Source of the DNA: Mycoplasmopsis lipofaciens ATCC 35015 | Lineage (GTDB): Bacteria; Bacillota_I; Bacilli_A; Mycoplasmatales; Metamycoplasmataceae | Length of the DNA: 35,560 bases | NCBI RefSeq assembly: GCF_000686585.1 | Contig: NZ_JMKY01000007.1 | Coordinates: 1 to 35,560 of the forward strand | Reading direction: 5' to 3' | Part shown: positions 10,042 to 19,089 of the stretch, one piece after another | Position numbering within the stretch: the stretch's first letter is position 1 | Layout of the letters: every line of letters begins with the position of its first letter | Made by a program: the position numbers and the translations under genes | The notes under the pieces: generated by a model | What the model saw: the letters and a program-made list of their open reading frames with translations, nothing else | Database searches by the model: none | Told to the model about the DNA's origin: nothing

Positions 10042-10917
10042 ATGTTAAAAATTTATAATTTTAAAAATATACCAAAATTTAATAATCCTATTTTTTTATT
10101 AGGAGCTTTTGAATCTTTTCATATAGGGCATAATTTACTTTTAGATAAGGCGAAAGAATTAAACAAAAAAAACAATAATACAAGAGATATTGTTTTAGTT
10201 TTTTTTGCTGATGTTGAAAACTTACCTAAAAATAACAAAGAAATATTTAGTGATTTAAAAAATAGGGTTCAAGAATTTAGTAATATTGGTTTTCAATATG
10301 CCATTCAGTTAAAATATAATGAAGTAGGTTATTTACAAGCAGAGGATTTTATAAAAAAATTAGTTTCTAAACAAAGTGATTATAGTTTAATTATTGGTAA
10401 AGAATTTAAATTTGGATTTAAGGCGCAAGGAGATTATAAATTATTAAATAATTTGTATTGTGATAGAGTTTATTCAATTGAACCACTAAAATTAAATAAT
10501 AACATGAAGGTTTCTACTACTTTTTTAAAAGAAAATCTTGTTGACGGTGATATTGATATTCTTAATACGTTAAATGTTTTTCCATATAGTTTTTCTTGTG
10601 ACATACATCAGGATGAAGATGTTATCAAAATAATTAAACATGATTTATTAATAACTTTGCATAATGGTGTTTATTTAGTAAATGTAGAAATTGGTGAATT
10701 AACCTATTTTGCAATACTGCAAGTAAATTTTGATATGTCCTATTATTTATATTTTATAGATTTTAAATTGCAATCTCAAGAATATTTGTTTGCTAGAATT
10801 ATTGTTTTAAATAAGATACGTCTATTTATGAAAAACGAAAAAGAAAAAATAAATGATAATGATATTTTTGTAGCTAAGAATGAATTTATTAAATTAATTT
10901 CGCAAAATAAATTATAA
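10042..10917 (+). CDS. ribF: RibF-like FAD synthetase with degenerate kinase domain
   Basis: FMN adenylyltransferase domain that makes FAD from FMN and ATP. The 291-residue protein has the nucleotidyltransferase motif GAFESFHIGH at about 22-31 (consensus GxFDxxHxGH), GKEFKFGFKAQGDYKLL in the middle, and VSTTFLKENLVDGDI at the position of the usual SSTxIR segment, but without its Arg. The C-terminal third should be riboflavin kinase, yet the conserved Gly-rich/PTAN ATP-binding motif is missing and only the length and a few strand-like segments remain. It may therefore only adenylate FMN, or have a changed role. The start has no Shine-Dalgarno and is probably leaderless. Confidence 0.75.
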   Translation: MLKIYNFKNIPKFNNPIFLLGAFESFHIGHNLLLDKAKELNKKNNNTRDIVLVFFADVENLPKNNKEIFSDLKNRVQEFSNIGFQYAIQLKYNEVGYLQAEDFIKKLVSKQSDYSLIIGKEFKFGFKAQGDYKLLNNLYCDRVYSIEPLKLNNNMKVSTTFLKENLVDGDIDILNTLNVFPYSFSCDIHQDEDVIKIIKHDLLITLHNGVYLVNVEIGELTYFAILQVNFDMSYYLYFIDFKLQSQEYLFARIIVLNKIRLFMKNEKEKINDNDIFVAKNEFIKLISQNKL

Positions 10918-10941
10918 ATTTATTATTATTTTGTAGTTTTG

Positions 10942-10972
10942 TGATATTATTATTAGGCATTTATAAAAATGC
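10942..10972 (+). promoter_or_regulatory. rpsO promoter and 5'-end hairpin
   Basis: Extended -10 box TGA-TATTAT (hexamer 10945-10950) with no clear -35. Exactly 6 nt later a hairpin GCATTT-ATAA-AAATGC (10957-10972) begins, so it should lie at the very 5' end of the rpsO mRNA. Confidence 0.55.
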
Positions 10973-11038
10973 AAATTTTACACTTGGTTTGGATAAAAGA
11001 TTCATGCTAGGTTAAAACAAAATTTTAGGAGTTTCATA

Positions 11039-11305
11039 ATGATTACAAAAGATCAAAAAGCAAAAATCGTTGCAAAATATGGAAAAAATAAAAACGATAC
11101 AGGAAATACATTTGTACAGATTGCTATTTTAACTGCTGAAATTGAGGATTTAAAACCTCACTTTCAAAACAATCCAAAAGATAATCACTCACGTCGTGGT
11201 TTCTTAGCAAAAATTTCACAACGTCGTGTTTTATTAAAACATTTAAAAGAAAACGATTTTGAAACTTATACAAAAGCTTTAAGCGAATTAAACTTAAGAA
11301 AATAA
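11039..11305 (+). CDS. rpsO: 30S ribosomal protein S15
   Basis: Binds the central domain of 16S rRNA and helps form bridges to the 50S subunit. The 88-residue length is normal. Family motifs are DTGNTFVQIAILTAEI near residue 20, LKPHFQNNPKDNHSRRGFLA, and the basic RRVLLKHLKENDFETY helix. TTTTAGGAG precedes the ATG. The leader of about 80 nt is long enough for the autoregulation known for S15 mRNAs, but I see no specific S15 site. A terminator follows directly. Confidence 0.97.
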   Translation: MITKDQKAKIVAKYGKNKNDTGNTFVQIAILTAEIEDLKPHFQNNPKDNHSRRGFLAKISQRRVLLKHLKENDFETYTKALSELNLRK

Positions 11306-11333
11306 GTTTTCTATACATAACGAAATAATTATT

Positions 11334-11359
11334 AAAGAGCCTAAAAAAGGCTCTTTTTT
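11334..11359 (+). terminator. rho-independent terminator of rpsO
   Basis: AAAGAGCC and GGCTCTTT form an 8-bp stem around a short A-rich loop, followed by a T run. Confidence 0.88.
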
Positions 11360-11362
11360 GTA

Positions 11363-11383
11363 TAAAAAAACCAGCATAGCTGG
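11363..11383 (-). terminator. rho-independent terminator of argS
   Basis: On the minus strand a CCAGC/GCTGG stem with a 3-nt loop is followed by TTTTTTTATA. It lies just after the argS stop and back to back with the rpsO terminator. Confidence 0.75.
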
Positions 11384-11386
11384 AAA

Positions 11387-13012
11387 TTACATTTTATGTG
11401 GAATTGAAATTCCAATTAGTCTCATACCATTTTCAAGTGTAATGTTAACAGCTTTAACTAAAGCTAATAAACTTTCTTCATTTTCATGATCAATTATTCT
11501 AGGACTATTTGAATATCATGAGTTAAATTCTTTAGCAAGTCTAATTAAATATTGAGTTAATAAATTAGTTAAATATTTTTCAGCTGATTTGTTAACAATA
11601 TCTGGAAATTCTAGTAAAACACTTATTAATTTAATATCTAAATCACTATAATTAGATGCTTTAATATTATTCAAATCAAAATTATTTGATTTATTTAGTA
11701 ATGAATGTGCTCTTGCGTTTGCGTATTGCACTAGAACAGCAGGATTATCATTTGTTTTATTTGTTGCAATATCAATATCAAAATCTAATTTTGAATTATA
11801 AGTTCTATCTAGTAATATAAATCTAGCACTATCAGCACCAACCAAGTCTACAAAATCTCTTAAGAAGAAGCTTGTACCTTTTCTTTTTGACATTTTATAT
11901 TCTTCACCGTTTTTGATTAGTCTTACTAATTGCATGCATAAAACAACCAATTTTTTAGGATCATAACCTAGATCTTCCATAGCACATTTCATACGCTTAA
12001 TATATCCCGAGTGATCTGCTCCTCATACATTCATAATTATTGGATCTTCGCCACTTGTTGTAAATTTAATATTGTGATATGCAATATCAGGCATAAAGTA
12101 AGTTAATGTACCATCACTCTTTATAATTACACGATCTTTATCATCACCATGAATTGTGGTTTTTAATCATGTGGCACCATCTTTTTCATAAGCATTTTTT
12201 AATTTTTTAATAGTTTCTTTAACCTTTTTTTGGTTATCAGCATATACGGTTCTCTCACTAAATCAACGATCAAATCAAACACCAAATTTTTTTAAATCTT
12301 TTTCTATTTCTTGTAAGTATAATTTAACACTTTCGTCTTTAAATAATGTTAAAGTGTCACCTTCTAATTTAACGTTTTTAAATTTATCTCCATATTTTTT
12401 AAAAAATTCGTTTGCTCCTCAAACAATATCTTCTCCACGGTAGCATTCTTCAGGCATTTTATATTTCTTGTCAAATATTTGTTGATATCTTGAAAACACA
12501 CTTGCTGCTAGCATATTGATTTGATTTCCAGCATCATTAATATAATATTCACGAATAACATTCATTCCTGCAAATTCACAAATATTAGCAACCGCACTAC
12601 CTATTGCCGCGTTTCTAGCATGACCAACATGTAAGTATCCAGTGGGATTGGCTGATACTCATTCAATATTTATATTTCCTGTTCTTTTGCCACGTCCATA
12701 ATTTTTACCTTTTTGTAATATTTCATTAACTATTTCAACATAAGAATCATTAGCTAAAAAGAAGTTAATAAAGCCAGGGCCTGCTACTTCAATTTTTTTC
12801 AAATTCAATTCTTTCAATTTTGGATTTAATAAATTAATTATTTCGTTAGCCAATTCTATTGGATTTCTATCTTTATTACCCATAGCAACATTAGTTGCAA
12901 AATCTGAGTGACTTTTTGGTTCGATTAAGAAAGCATCTTTTTCAATATTTAATTTTTGTGCAGCTTCATTTAAAGCACTTAGTAATTTATTTTTTATTTC
13001 AAATTTATTCAT
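11387..13012 (-). CDS. argS: arginyl-tRNA synthetase
   Basis: Class I enzyme that charges tRNA-Arg. With TGA as Trp the frame is 541 residues long. The HIGH motif appears as [20 protein letters not shown], about 120 residues from the start. The KMSKS-like motif is KMSKRKGTS, preceded by the conserved HSGYIKRM region. The C-terminal helical anticodon-binding domain ends IGISIPHKM, typical of ArgS. TATAAT on the minus strand (13026-13021) is only 8 nt before the ATG and there is no Shine-Dalgarno, so the mRNA looks leaderless; TTGTTA 18 nt upstream of it is the likely -35. In an arginine-degrading cell this enzyme competes with ArcA for arginine. Confidence 0.95.
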
Positions 13013-13271
13013 AATTTAATATTATATACTAATAGCATTTTATTTAACAAAAAAGGGAAAAATAGCATTTTAAATAATTTATATTTTTAAATGTTAAATT
13101 AAATTTACGTAAAATTCTTTTTTATAGCATTTTTAACTCAAAAATATTTTAATTTTATTAAGTAAATAAATTTGTAAAGTTTGTTATAATAATTCTATAA
13201 CTTTTTAAGGTTATTTATTAAAAGATTAATTATATTTTATTTGAAATTTAAAATAAATCTAAGGAGTAAAT
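13013..13271. promoter_or_regulatory. divergent argS / ptsH intergenic region with repeated motif
   Basis: It holds the argS promoter (TTGTTA, 18 nt, TATAAT) and the ptsH promoter: extended -10 TGT-TATAAT (hexamer 13185-13190) with a weak -35. The ptsH transcript should start at a hairpin (13197-13214: ATAACTT-TTTA-AGGTTAT). TAGCATTT occurs three times, at 13033, 13063 and 13125; the first copy lies between the argS -35 and -10 boxes. No gene is visible. Confidence 0.6.
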
Positions 13272-13541
13272 ATGAAAGAATTTACAGCTACCATTATTGA
13301 TCCTATTGGATTACACGCGCGTCCAGCAAGTGTTGTCTCATCTGTTGCATCAAAATTTAAAAGCGAAGTACAAATTTTTGTTGAAAAAACAGGTAAAACA
13401 GGTAATTTAAAATCAATAATGAATATTATGTCTTTAGGTGTTAAAAAAGGCGACACTGTTACAATTAAAGTTAGTGGAGAAGACGAAGAGGAAGCATATA
13501 AAACAATTTATGATGCTTTTAAATCTAACGACATTATTTAA
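13272..13541 (+). CDS. ptsH: phosphocarrier protein HPr
   Basis: Passes phosphate from Enzyme I to sugar-specific Enzyme II proteins, or signals through its regulatory serine. It has 89 residues, normal length. The active histidine is His15 in IGLHARPAS, and the HPr-kinase serine is Ser48 in NLKSIMNIMSLG, two residues later than in Bacillus because of a small insertion. AAGGAG lies 6 nt before the ATG. It is alone between its own promoter and terminator. No PTS enzyme is nearby, so whether it drives sugar transport or only regulation cannot be told here. Confidence 0.95.
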   Translation: MKEFTATIIDPIGLHARPASVVSSVASKFKSEVQIFVEKTGKTGNLKSIMNIMSLGVKKGDTVTIKVSGEDEEEAYKTIYDAFKSNDII

Positions 13542-13543
13542 TT

Positions 13544-13567
13544 AAAAACCGCCTTGTGCGGTTTTTT
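13544..13567 (+). terminator. rho-independent terminator of ptsH
   Basis: AAAAACCGC and GCGGTTTTT flank the loop CTTGT, ending in a T run. Confidence 0.9.
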
Positions 13568-13587
13568 ATGTAGAAAGATAATAAAAT

Positions 13588-14544
13588 ATGAGTTTTAATA
13601 AATACTTATTGAAAAAAATATTTTTGATGTTATTGGGAATAATAATAACCATAACTATTAGTTATGTTGTTTTATTTATTTTTCTTCACAATAATAATTC
13701 TCAATATCCTTTAATTAAGCAATATTTTCATTTTATATTTTCGATATTTTCTAGTTTTGGGTCATTAAATAGTAATGATTTGAAAACAAGTTTTAATTCT
13801 CCCATTGAATTATTCTTTTTTTACTATCAATATAGTTTATTTTTTGTAGGTGTTTCTTTTGTTCTATCATTGTTTTTAGGTTTTATTATTGGAATATTTT
13901 TAGCTTATAAAAACGGAAAAATATCTGATATTACTATAAGTTTTATAATTTTTTCTATGGCTGCAATACCTACATTTATTTTAGCTCCAATAGCTCTAAT
14001 AATAGCAAGTATTAATGATTTACCTATTAGCTTCATAAATGATGAATATTTAGGTTTTTCTTATACATTATTATCATTACTAATTCCAATAGCATTATTA
14101 TCATTTACTCCAATAGCTTATTTTGCCACAACTACTAAAAATAACATGCTAGAAATTTTAAGTGAAAATTACATAACGGTTATGAAATCTATGGGTCAGT
14201 CAACAAATAAAATTTTTTGAAAAGGTATTTTTAAAAATTTATTTGCTAGTGAAATTAATCAAATAGTACCAATTTTGTTATTAACAATTAGTTTTGGTTT
14301 AATAATAGAAAGAATTTTTCAAATACCGGGTCAATCTTTGTTATTTACAACTATGTTTCAAAAACATGAAATAGATGTAATAATGACAATAATTGCTTTT
14401 AAAGCATTTTTGATTTTCCTAATTGCCTTTTTCTGTGAAATTGTACATGATGTTATTTATCTTAATGAGGAAATAGGGTGAAATAATTTGACTTGATTTC
14501 AAATTTTATATAAGAAAAGTAAAATAAAAAAGGTGGTTTTGTAG
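13588..14544 (+). CDS. oppB: Opp-type ABC transporter permease (OppB-like)
   Basis: Inner-membrane subunit of a peptide-type importer, 318 residues. A hydrophobic N-terminal segment (about 8-32) is followed by a large outside loop and then five more hydrophobic segments, the OppB/DppB layout. The cytoplasmic coupling loop that docks the ATPase is near NYITVMKSMGQSTNKIFWKG, about residues 192-211. IERIFQIPGQSLLF, near the end, matches the conserved E-x-F-x-x-P-G of this family. TAGAAAG, matching the 5' part of the Shine-Dalgarno consensus, precedes the ATG. One base separates its stop from oppC. No ATPase gene (oppD/oppF) is nearby. Confidence 0.8.
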
Positions 14545-14545
14545 G

Positions 14546-15652
14546 ATGAAAAATAATAATCACAGTAACATAAATGTTAACGATTTAAAATTTGCAAATA
14601 AAAAAGTGAAGCAAATCAGTGTTTCTAATTTTAAACCAGAATGAAAACTTTTTTTAAATAGATTTTTTGGTAAAAAAATTAATTGGATACTAGTGTTCAC
14701 ATTTTTTATTTTATTGTTCTTTATTTCTATATCTGCTATTTTCTATAGTTATAGTCCAAAATTAGCAATTTTAGATAGTGAATTATCATACAATTTGCCT
14801 AATTATTCACATAAAGCAACTATTACAAAAACTTTGGAACCTAATAGCGCTTTTTTAAAATTATTAATTCAATTAAATAATAAAAATAGTAATTTAATCA
14901 TTAGTAATATACAAGTATTTGATAAATACGAAGTTGTCTATAATCCTTATATTTTGCTAAATTTATTAACAGGAAAGAATTATTATTTATTATTTGGCAC
15001 AAATGAGTTGGGAATTGATAGATTTAGTTTTTTTATACATTCATTTGGTTGAACTATTTTTATTACACTAATTACTTGCTTGTTACAACTTTTTTTAGGA
15101 ACATTTATTGGTACATATTTTGGATATTATTCAAAGAAAACAATAAGTAAAATTAATTATTATTTAGTTAGTACAATTAATGTTATACCATTTTTAATTA
15201 TTATTGTTTTAATATTTAATCTTGTTAGTTATTCGCATATTAAAACAATAATAATATTATCGTGCATCGGTTCAGTCAATTTCTTTTATTCTAGCTATTC
15301 AATAACTATTAATGTTAAAAATATGGAATATATAGTAGCTTATAGAAGTTCAGGATTGAGTGATTTTAGAATTATTATGATTATTTTAAAACAAAATATT
15401 TGAAAAAATTTGCCAATTATTAGCGAATCCTTAGCATTAAATATTTTGGCATTAGCATCTTTAACATTTTTTAATGTATATGGAATTGACAAATATTTAA
15501 CAATTGGAAACGTTTTTAGAAATTTAATAGATAATTTTGAAAACATTTCTTACACTATTTTTGTAATATTAATTACAAGTTTTTATATTTTACTAGTAAA
15601 AATATTGGGCATAAATTTATATATTGCATCTAATCCAATAATTAAGCAATAG
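14546..15652 (+). CDS. oppC: Opp-type ABC transporter permease (OppC-like)
   Basis: Second permease subunit, 368 residues. The cytoplasmic N-terminus of about 45 residues leads into one membrane segment (about 46-70), a long outside domain, and then about five membrane segments. NELGIDRFS matches the start of the OppC core (usually G-T-D-x-x-G-R-D). The coupling loop is EYIVAYRSSGLSDFRIIMI at about 253-271. The ATG lies one base after the oppB stop, and the GGTGG before it sits inside oppB, so translation is coupled. The sequence is divergent but the membrane plan and gene order support the call. Confidence 0.78.
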
Positions 15653-15663
15653 AAAGGAAATTT

Positions 15664-18018
15664 ATGAAATTTAAAAAAATATTTAAAATTTTATCACTAC
15701 CAACATTTTTTTCATTGCCCACTGTTGCTTTATCATGTATAAATATCAGAAATTCTCGTAATCATCATGATTATGTGAAGCGTTTTAATTATCCAAATAC
15801 GATTAAAGATAATTTTAATATTAATAAAGTTAAAAGAATTGAAACGGATTTCGAATCCCTTCTTACAAGTCCGTTGTTAAGATGAAAATATACTGGAAAA
15901 GCACAATATGATAGTGTTAATAATGTATTTTTTAAACCGACATTTAAATATTTAGAATTTTATCTAGCAAAAAGTATTAAAATTACGTTTAAAGATCCAA
16001 CAAGAGAAGAAGTTGTTTATACGAATGATATTATTTCATTTGATAGAACAAAAAATTATGATAGTAAATCAGGTATTTTACAAATTTATAATAACGAAGA
16101 TAAATTAAATATTAATAACGAAGAATTTTTTGCTAATTTAAAAAGTGCAAAAAAAATAACATTTTTTTTAAAAGATGATATTTATTATAGTGATTATTTA
16201 GGAAATCCAACACAATATTTATTAAAACCTATTGACTATTATCGAGCAATAATGTTAAATGAATCAAATCAAAATGATATTGTAAATTTATACAATAATT
16301 ATAATTTGGATATTGATAAGTTAAATCCTTATGAATTTCAGGATAGACTTTCTTTTTCTTTAACAAGTAGTGCTGAAAATGAAAAAAATGACTATCTTTC
16401 ATTATTTGTTTTACAAGAATTAACAAATAATTTAATTTTTAATCCAATATCTGATGAATTTTATCAATCCAAATTAAAAGAATATGGCACAAAGCTAGAA
16501 AATACTTTATTTATTAGCCAATATATTCTTAATAAAAATTCTTTGGATGAACAAATATTTATAAAAAATTATTATTCTGCCAATCAACAATTCAATGATG
16601 ATGATTCTAAAATAGAGACGATAAATTTAAAATATAATCCAATTAAAATAGATGAACCTACTTATAGATTGCAAATGATTAATGGTTTTAAACAAAATTT
16701 AATTTCAGAAGCAAGTTTGAATATTTTTAATAATTATCAACAAAATGAAATTAATAATTATTCAAAAATATATGGATTAACATATGTTTTAGATAAACCA
16801 AGTAATGAAAATGTGAATACTTATTTTTACAATTTAATCCCACAAATTAAAAATGGTTCTAAATTATTATTTAATAATGCTTTTAGTAAATTATTCTATA
16901 GTTATTCTTTAAATGATATTTTGAATAAAAATTATAAATTAGATAGATATTATACTTATCAAAGTATTGAATTAAGAAGCATATTTAATCAAATAATTAA
17001 TCCTTATAAATTAACACAGTTGTTAAAACATAATCAATATTGAAACAGTTTTGCTTCGCAATCATTAACTTTTGATAGTTCTAATAAAGAAAATATAAAC
17101 TTTAATAAATCAATTGATTTAATACAAAATATAAATCGAATTTACGATATTCATTATTCTTATGATGAAGATGTTTTTAAAACAAATATAATTGATTTTA
17201 AAGGTCAAAATGGTTTAATATCTAACAACTTGAAAAAGAATAATATTATAAATATTGACAAACAATTATTGCCTTCAAATTATTTAGAGTTAAAAAATAG
17301 ATTAAAAAAACTACTCGATGATTTTTATGTTAATAACCCGGAAATTAATAATCAATTAATTGAATGAACAATACCAATTTATAGTCCAAAGTCGACTTTA
17401 TTAGAAGATGCATATAAAAGAATTATTAAAATTTTTCATAATATTGATAATAGATTAAATCCATCATTTGAATTTTTAAATAAAAATAGTTTAAATTCTT
17501 TCTCAACCAATTATCAATTTTATTCTGTTGATAATTCTTTCTCAAATCACATTTTAAAACTTATTGATAATTCTAATAATAGTTTAATAACTAGCTTAGC
17601 TTCATTTGAACTAAATATTAACAATTTAAAAAATAAAAAACTAATGTTTTTTGATTCTGTAAATTATTTATTAAACACATTATTAAAAGAATTAAAAATA
17701 TCTAAAACATCTTTTTATGAATTGATAAATAAAAAAGAATTTATATTTAATAAAGATAAATTGAATTTTTTATTAAATACAAACGATGTTGATAAAACAG
17801 AATTTCAAAAAAATATAAAAAAAACATTGCAATCATTAACAACTACACAACAGCTTAAATTATTAGTCGATGTTGACAATTTTCTAGGTATTAGAGCTAA
17901 TGAAACGACATATTTATTTACTAATGATTATTCCAAAGACATTGTTCAATATTTTTATGAAAAGCCTTTAAATGAACTAGGTATAACATATTTTCAGGAT
18001 ATTGACGTCATTATTTAA
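15664..18018 (+). CDS. OppA-like lipoprotein (putative substrate-binding protein)
   Basis: A 784-residue lipoprotein. The signal segment MKFKKIFKILSLPTFFSLP ends in the lipobox VALSC (Cys25). The segment ITFFLKDDIYYSDYLGN, followed by LKPIDYYRAI at about 160-196, matches the family-5 substrate-binding pattern (wet-type Trp/Ser-Asp-Gly then A-x-D-x-x-x-A) but is degenerate. The rest is rich in Asn, Tyr and Lys and is little conserved. Position directly after oppB-oppC supports a peptide-binding role. M. hominis OppA (P100) also carries an ATP-binding motif; I find no Walker A motif here. TAGAAAGGA precedes the ATG. No clear terminator follows. Confidence 0.65.
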
Positions 18019-18065
18019 CGCTAAATTTTAATATCGTTTTTTACATATTTCATATTTTTTTGTAA

Positions 18066-18253
18066 TATAATAATTTTGGATAAATTATTGAATGTACGTT
18101 TTTCGTTAGTTAGTCTTCACTAGCACATTAATAATTCCAAGCTATAAAGCTAATTTTTTATTTGCATATTTTATAAATTTAAAATTTATAATTTATGTTC
18201 TAAAAAAACGCATATTTTCAAAATCTCAATTTATCCAGAATGGAGATTATTTT
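18066..18253 (+). promoter_or_regulatory. promoter and potentially structured leader of the HNH gene
   Basis: TATAAT at 18066-18071 predicts a start near 18078, giving a leader of about 175 nt. TGGATAAATT (18077-18086), at the predicted 5' end, is the exact complement of AATTTATCCA (18228-18237), just before the Shine-Dalgarno GGAG (18242-18245). Inside it TTGAA (18088) can pair with TTCAA (18217), and CGTTTTT (about 18097) with AAAAACG (about 18204). A small AGCT-ATAA-AGCT hairpin followed by TTTTTT lies in the middle (about 18140-18158). It resembles no riboswitch I know. The low complexity makes chance pairing possible. Confidence 0.4.
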
Positions 18254-18595
18254 ATGTCAATAGACAAAAATACAGCATTAAAAATTTGAAATTTTTGATT
18301 TAATAATGATACTGAGCACGTTGACTTTGCTGGCAGAATTATGGTTAAAGATAATTATAATAACAGAGATAGCCATTATGGTTGAAACATTGATCATTTA
18401 ATACCTTTAACAAAAGGCGGGAAAACAACATATGGAAATTGTAGACCTGTTAATATTCTTTCTAACGATATAAAAGGTAATAAAACAACTTGAGAGGATG
18501 GTGATAAATCATATCAAGTGAAAAAAACCAAACCATTAGAATTTTCTGATGGTTCAAAAGTTAAGTGTTATGAATATTTTTGTACAAAAATTTAA
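18254..18595 (+). CDS. small HNH endonuclease-domain protein
   Basis: A 113-residue protein. The central segment YGWNIDHLIPLTKGGKTTYG has the HNH beta-beta-alpha start (Asp-His pair), then NCRPVNILSNDIKGNKTTW provides the Asn and the usual Asn-Asp-x-K-x-N-K end of the fold. The N-terminal KIWNFWFNNDTEHVDFAGR resembles the region before the HNH in a family of short stand-alone HNH proteins. Role unknown: candidates are a mobile-element nuclease, a toxin or a defence nuclease. GGAG lies 8 nt before the ATG. After the TAA the same frame continues with coding-like sequence (see the next entry), so the protein may once have been longer. It sits alone between oppA and the 5S cluster. Confidence 0.7.
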
Positions 18596-18823
18596 GTTTG
18601 CGAAGAATGTAATTGTCCTTTAAACCAGTGTGTCTGCAAATGTGAAGAGTGTTGAAATTATGTCGAATAAAATTCAAATAATCAAAGATCAAACACTCAC
18701 AATCCAAATAATATAGCTTATAAGCAAAACAATGATAATTGTTCAAATCAATTAAATAGTAATCACAATATTACTAATAACAATCGTGCAAACCAATTAA
18801 ATCCTAATTTCAATAAAAAATAA
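18596..18823 (+). pseudogene. in-frame Cys-rich and Asn-rich continuation of the HNH gene, cut by TAA codons
   Basis: Directly after the HNH stop TAA (18593-18595) the same frame reads VCEECNCPLNQCVCKCEECW and NYVE, with 7 Cys in 24 residues in a metal-knuckle-like spacing, then stops at TAA 18668-18670. Beyond it, still in frame, come about 50 residues dominated by Asn, Gln and Ser (for example NSNNQRSNTHNPNNIAYKQ), ending at TAA 18821-18823. No frameshift is needed over 570 bases. The simplest reading is a decayed 3' end of a longer HNH gene; read-through or separate small peptides are alternatives. No start codon with a ribosome site precedes either part. Confidence 0.5.
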
Positions 18824-18838
18824 TGCTCAAAATTAAAT

Positions 18839-18874
18839 AAAAAAAGCCAACATATACATTTGTTGGTTTTTTTT
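18839..18874. terminator. bidirectional terminator between HNH gene and 5S cluster
   Basis: CCAACA (18847-18852) pairs with TGTTGG (18861-18866), flanked by an A run on the left and a T run on the right. It can therefore stop transcription from both sides: the HNH unit and the leftward 5S unit. Confidence 0.75.
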
Positions 18875-18907
18875 ATTTAATTATTGAAGTAAAAAAGTAA
18901 TAAAAAA

Positions 18908-19006
18908 AGCGGCTCCCTACTCTCACATCTCTGCTACCATCGGCACTAAAGGGCTTAACTACTGAGTTCGGAATGGATTCAGGTGCTCCCCTTTGCTATA
19001 ACCACT
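18908..19006 (-). rRNA. rrf: 5S rRNA, copy 1 (last transcribed)
   Basis: On the minus strand GTGGTTATAGCAAAGGGG begins the gene, CCGAACTCAG and TTAAGCCC are the conserved 5S segments, and GGGAGCCGC ends it. The ends pair as helix I (GTGGTT with AGCCGC). Ends are accurate to a few bases. It is identical to copy 2 over this length. Confidence 0.93.
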
Positions 19007-19089
19007 GTGATTATTATGATAGCATAATTTTTAAAATCACCAAGAAAAAAATATTTTTTATATTTTTGAGCTAAAAAAGTAATAAAAAA

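Noticed and set aside
18172-18192. Palindrome TATAAATTTAAAATTTATA as an operator
   Set aside because: Made only of A and T in an A+T-rich leader; such palindromes are expected by chance.
18077-18595. An IscB/HEARO or CRISPR-type RNA-guided nuclease locus
   Set aside because: The protein is only 113 residues with an HNH but no RuvC parts, no direct-repeat array is present, and the leader does not match what I know of HEARO RNA.
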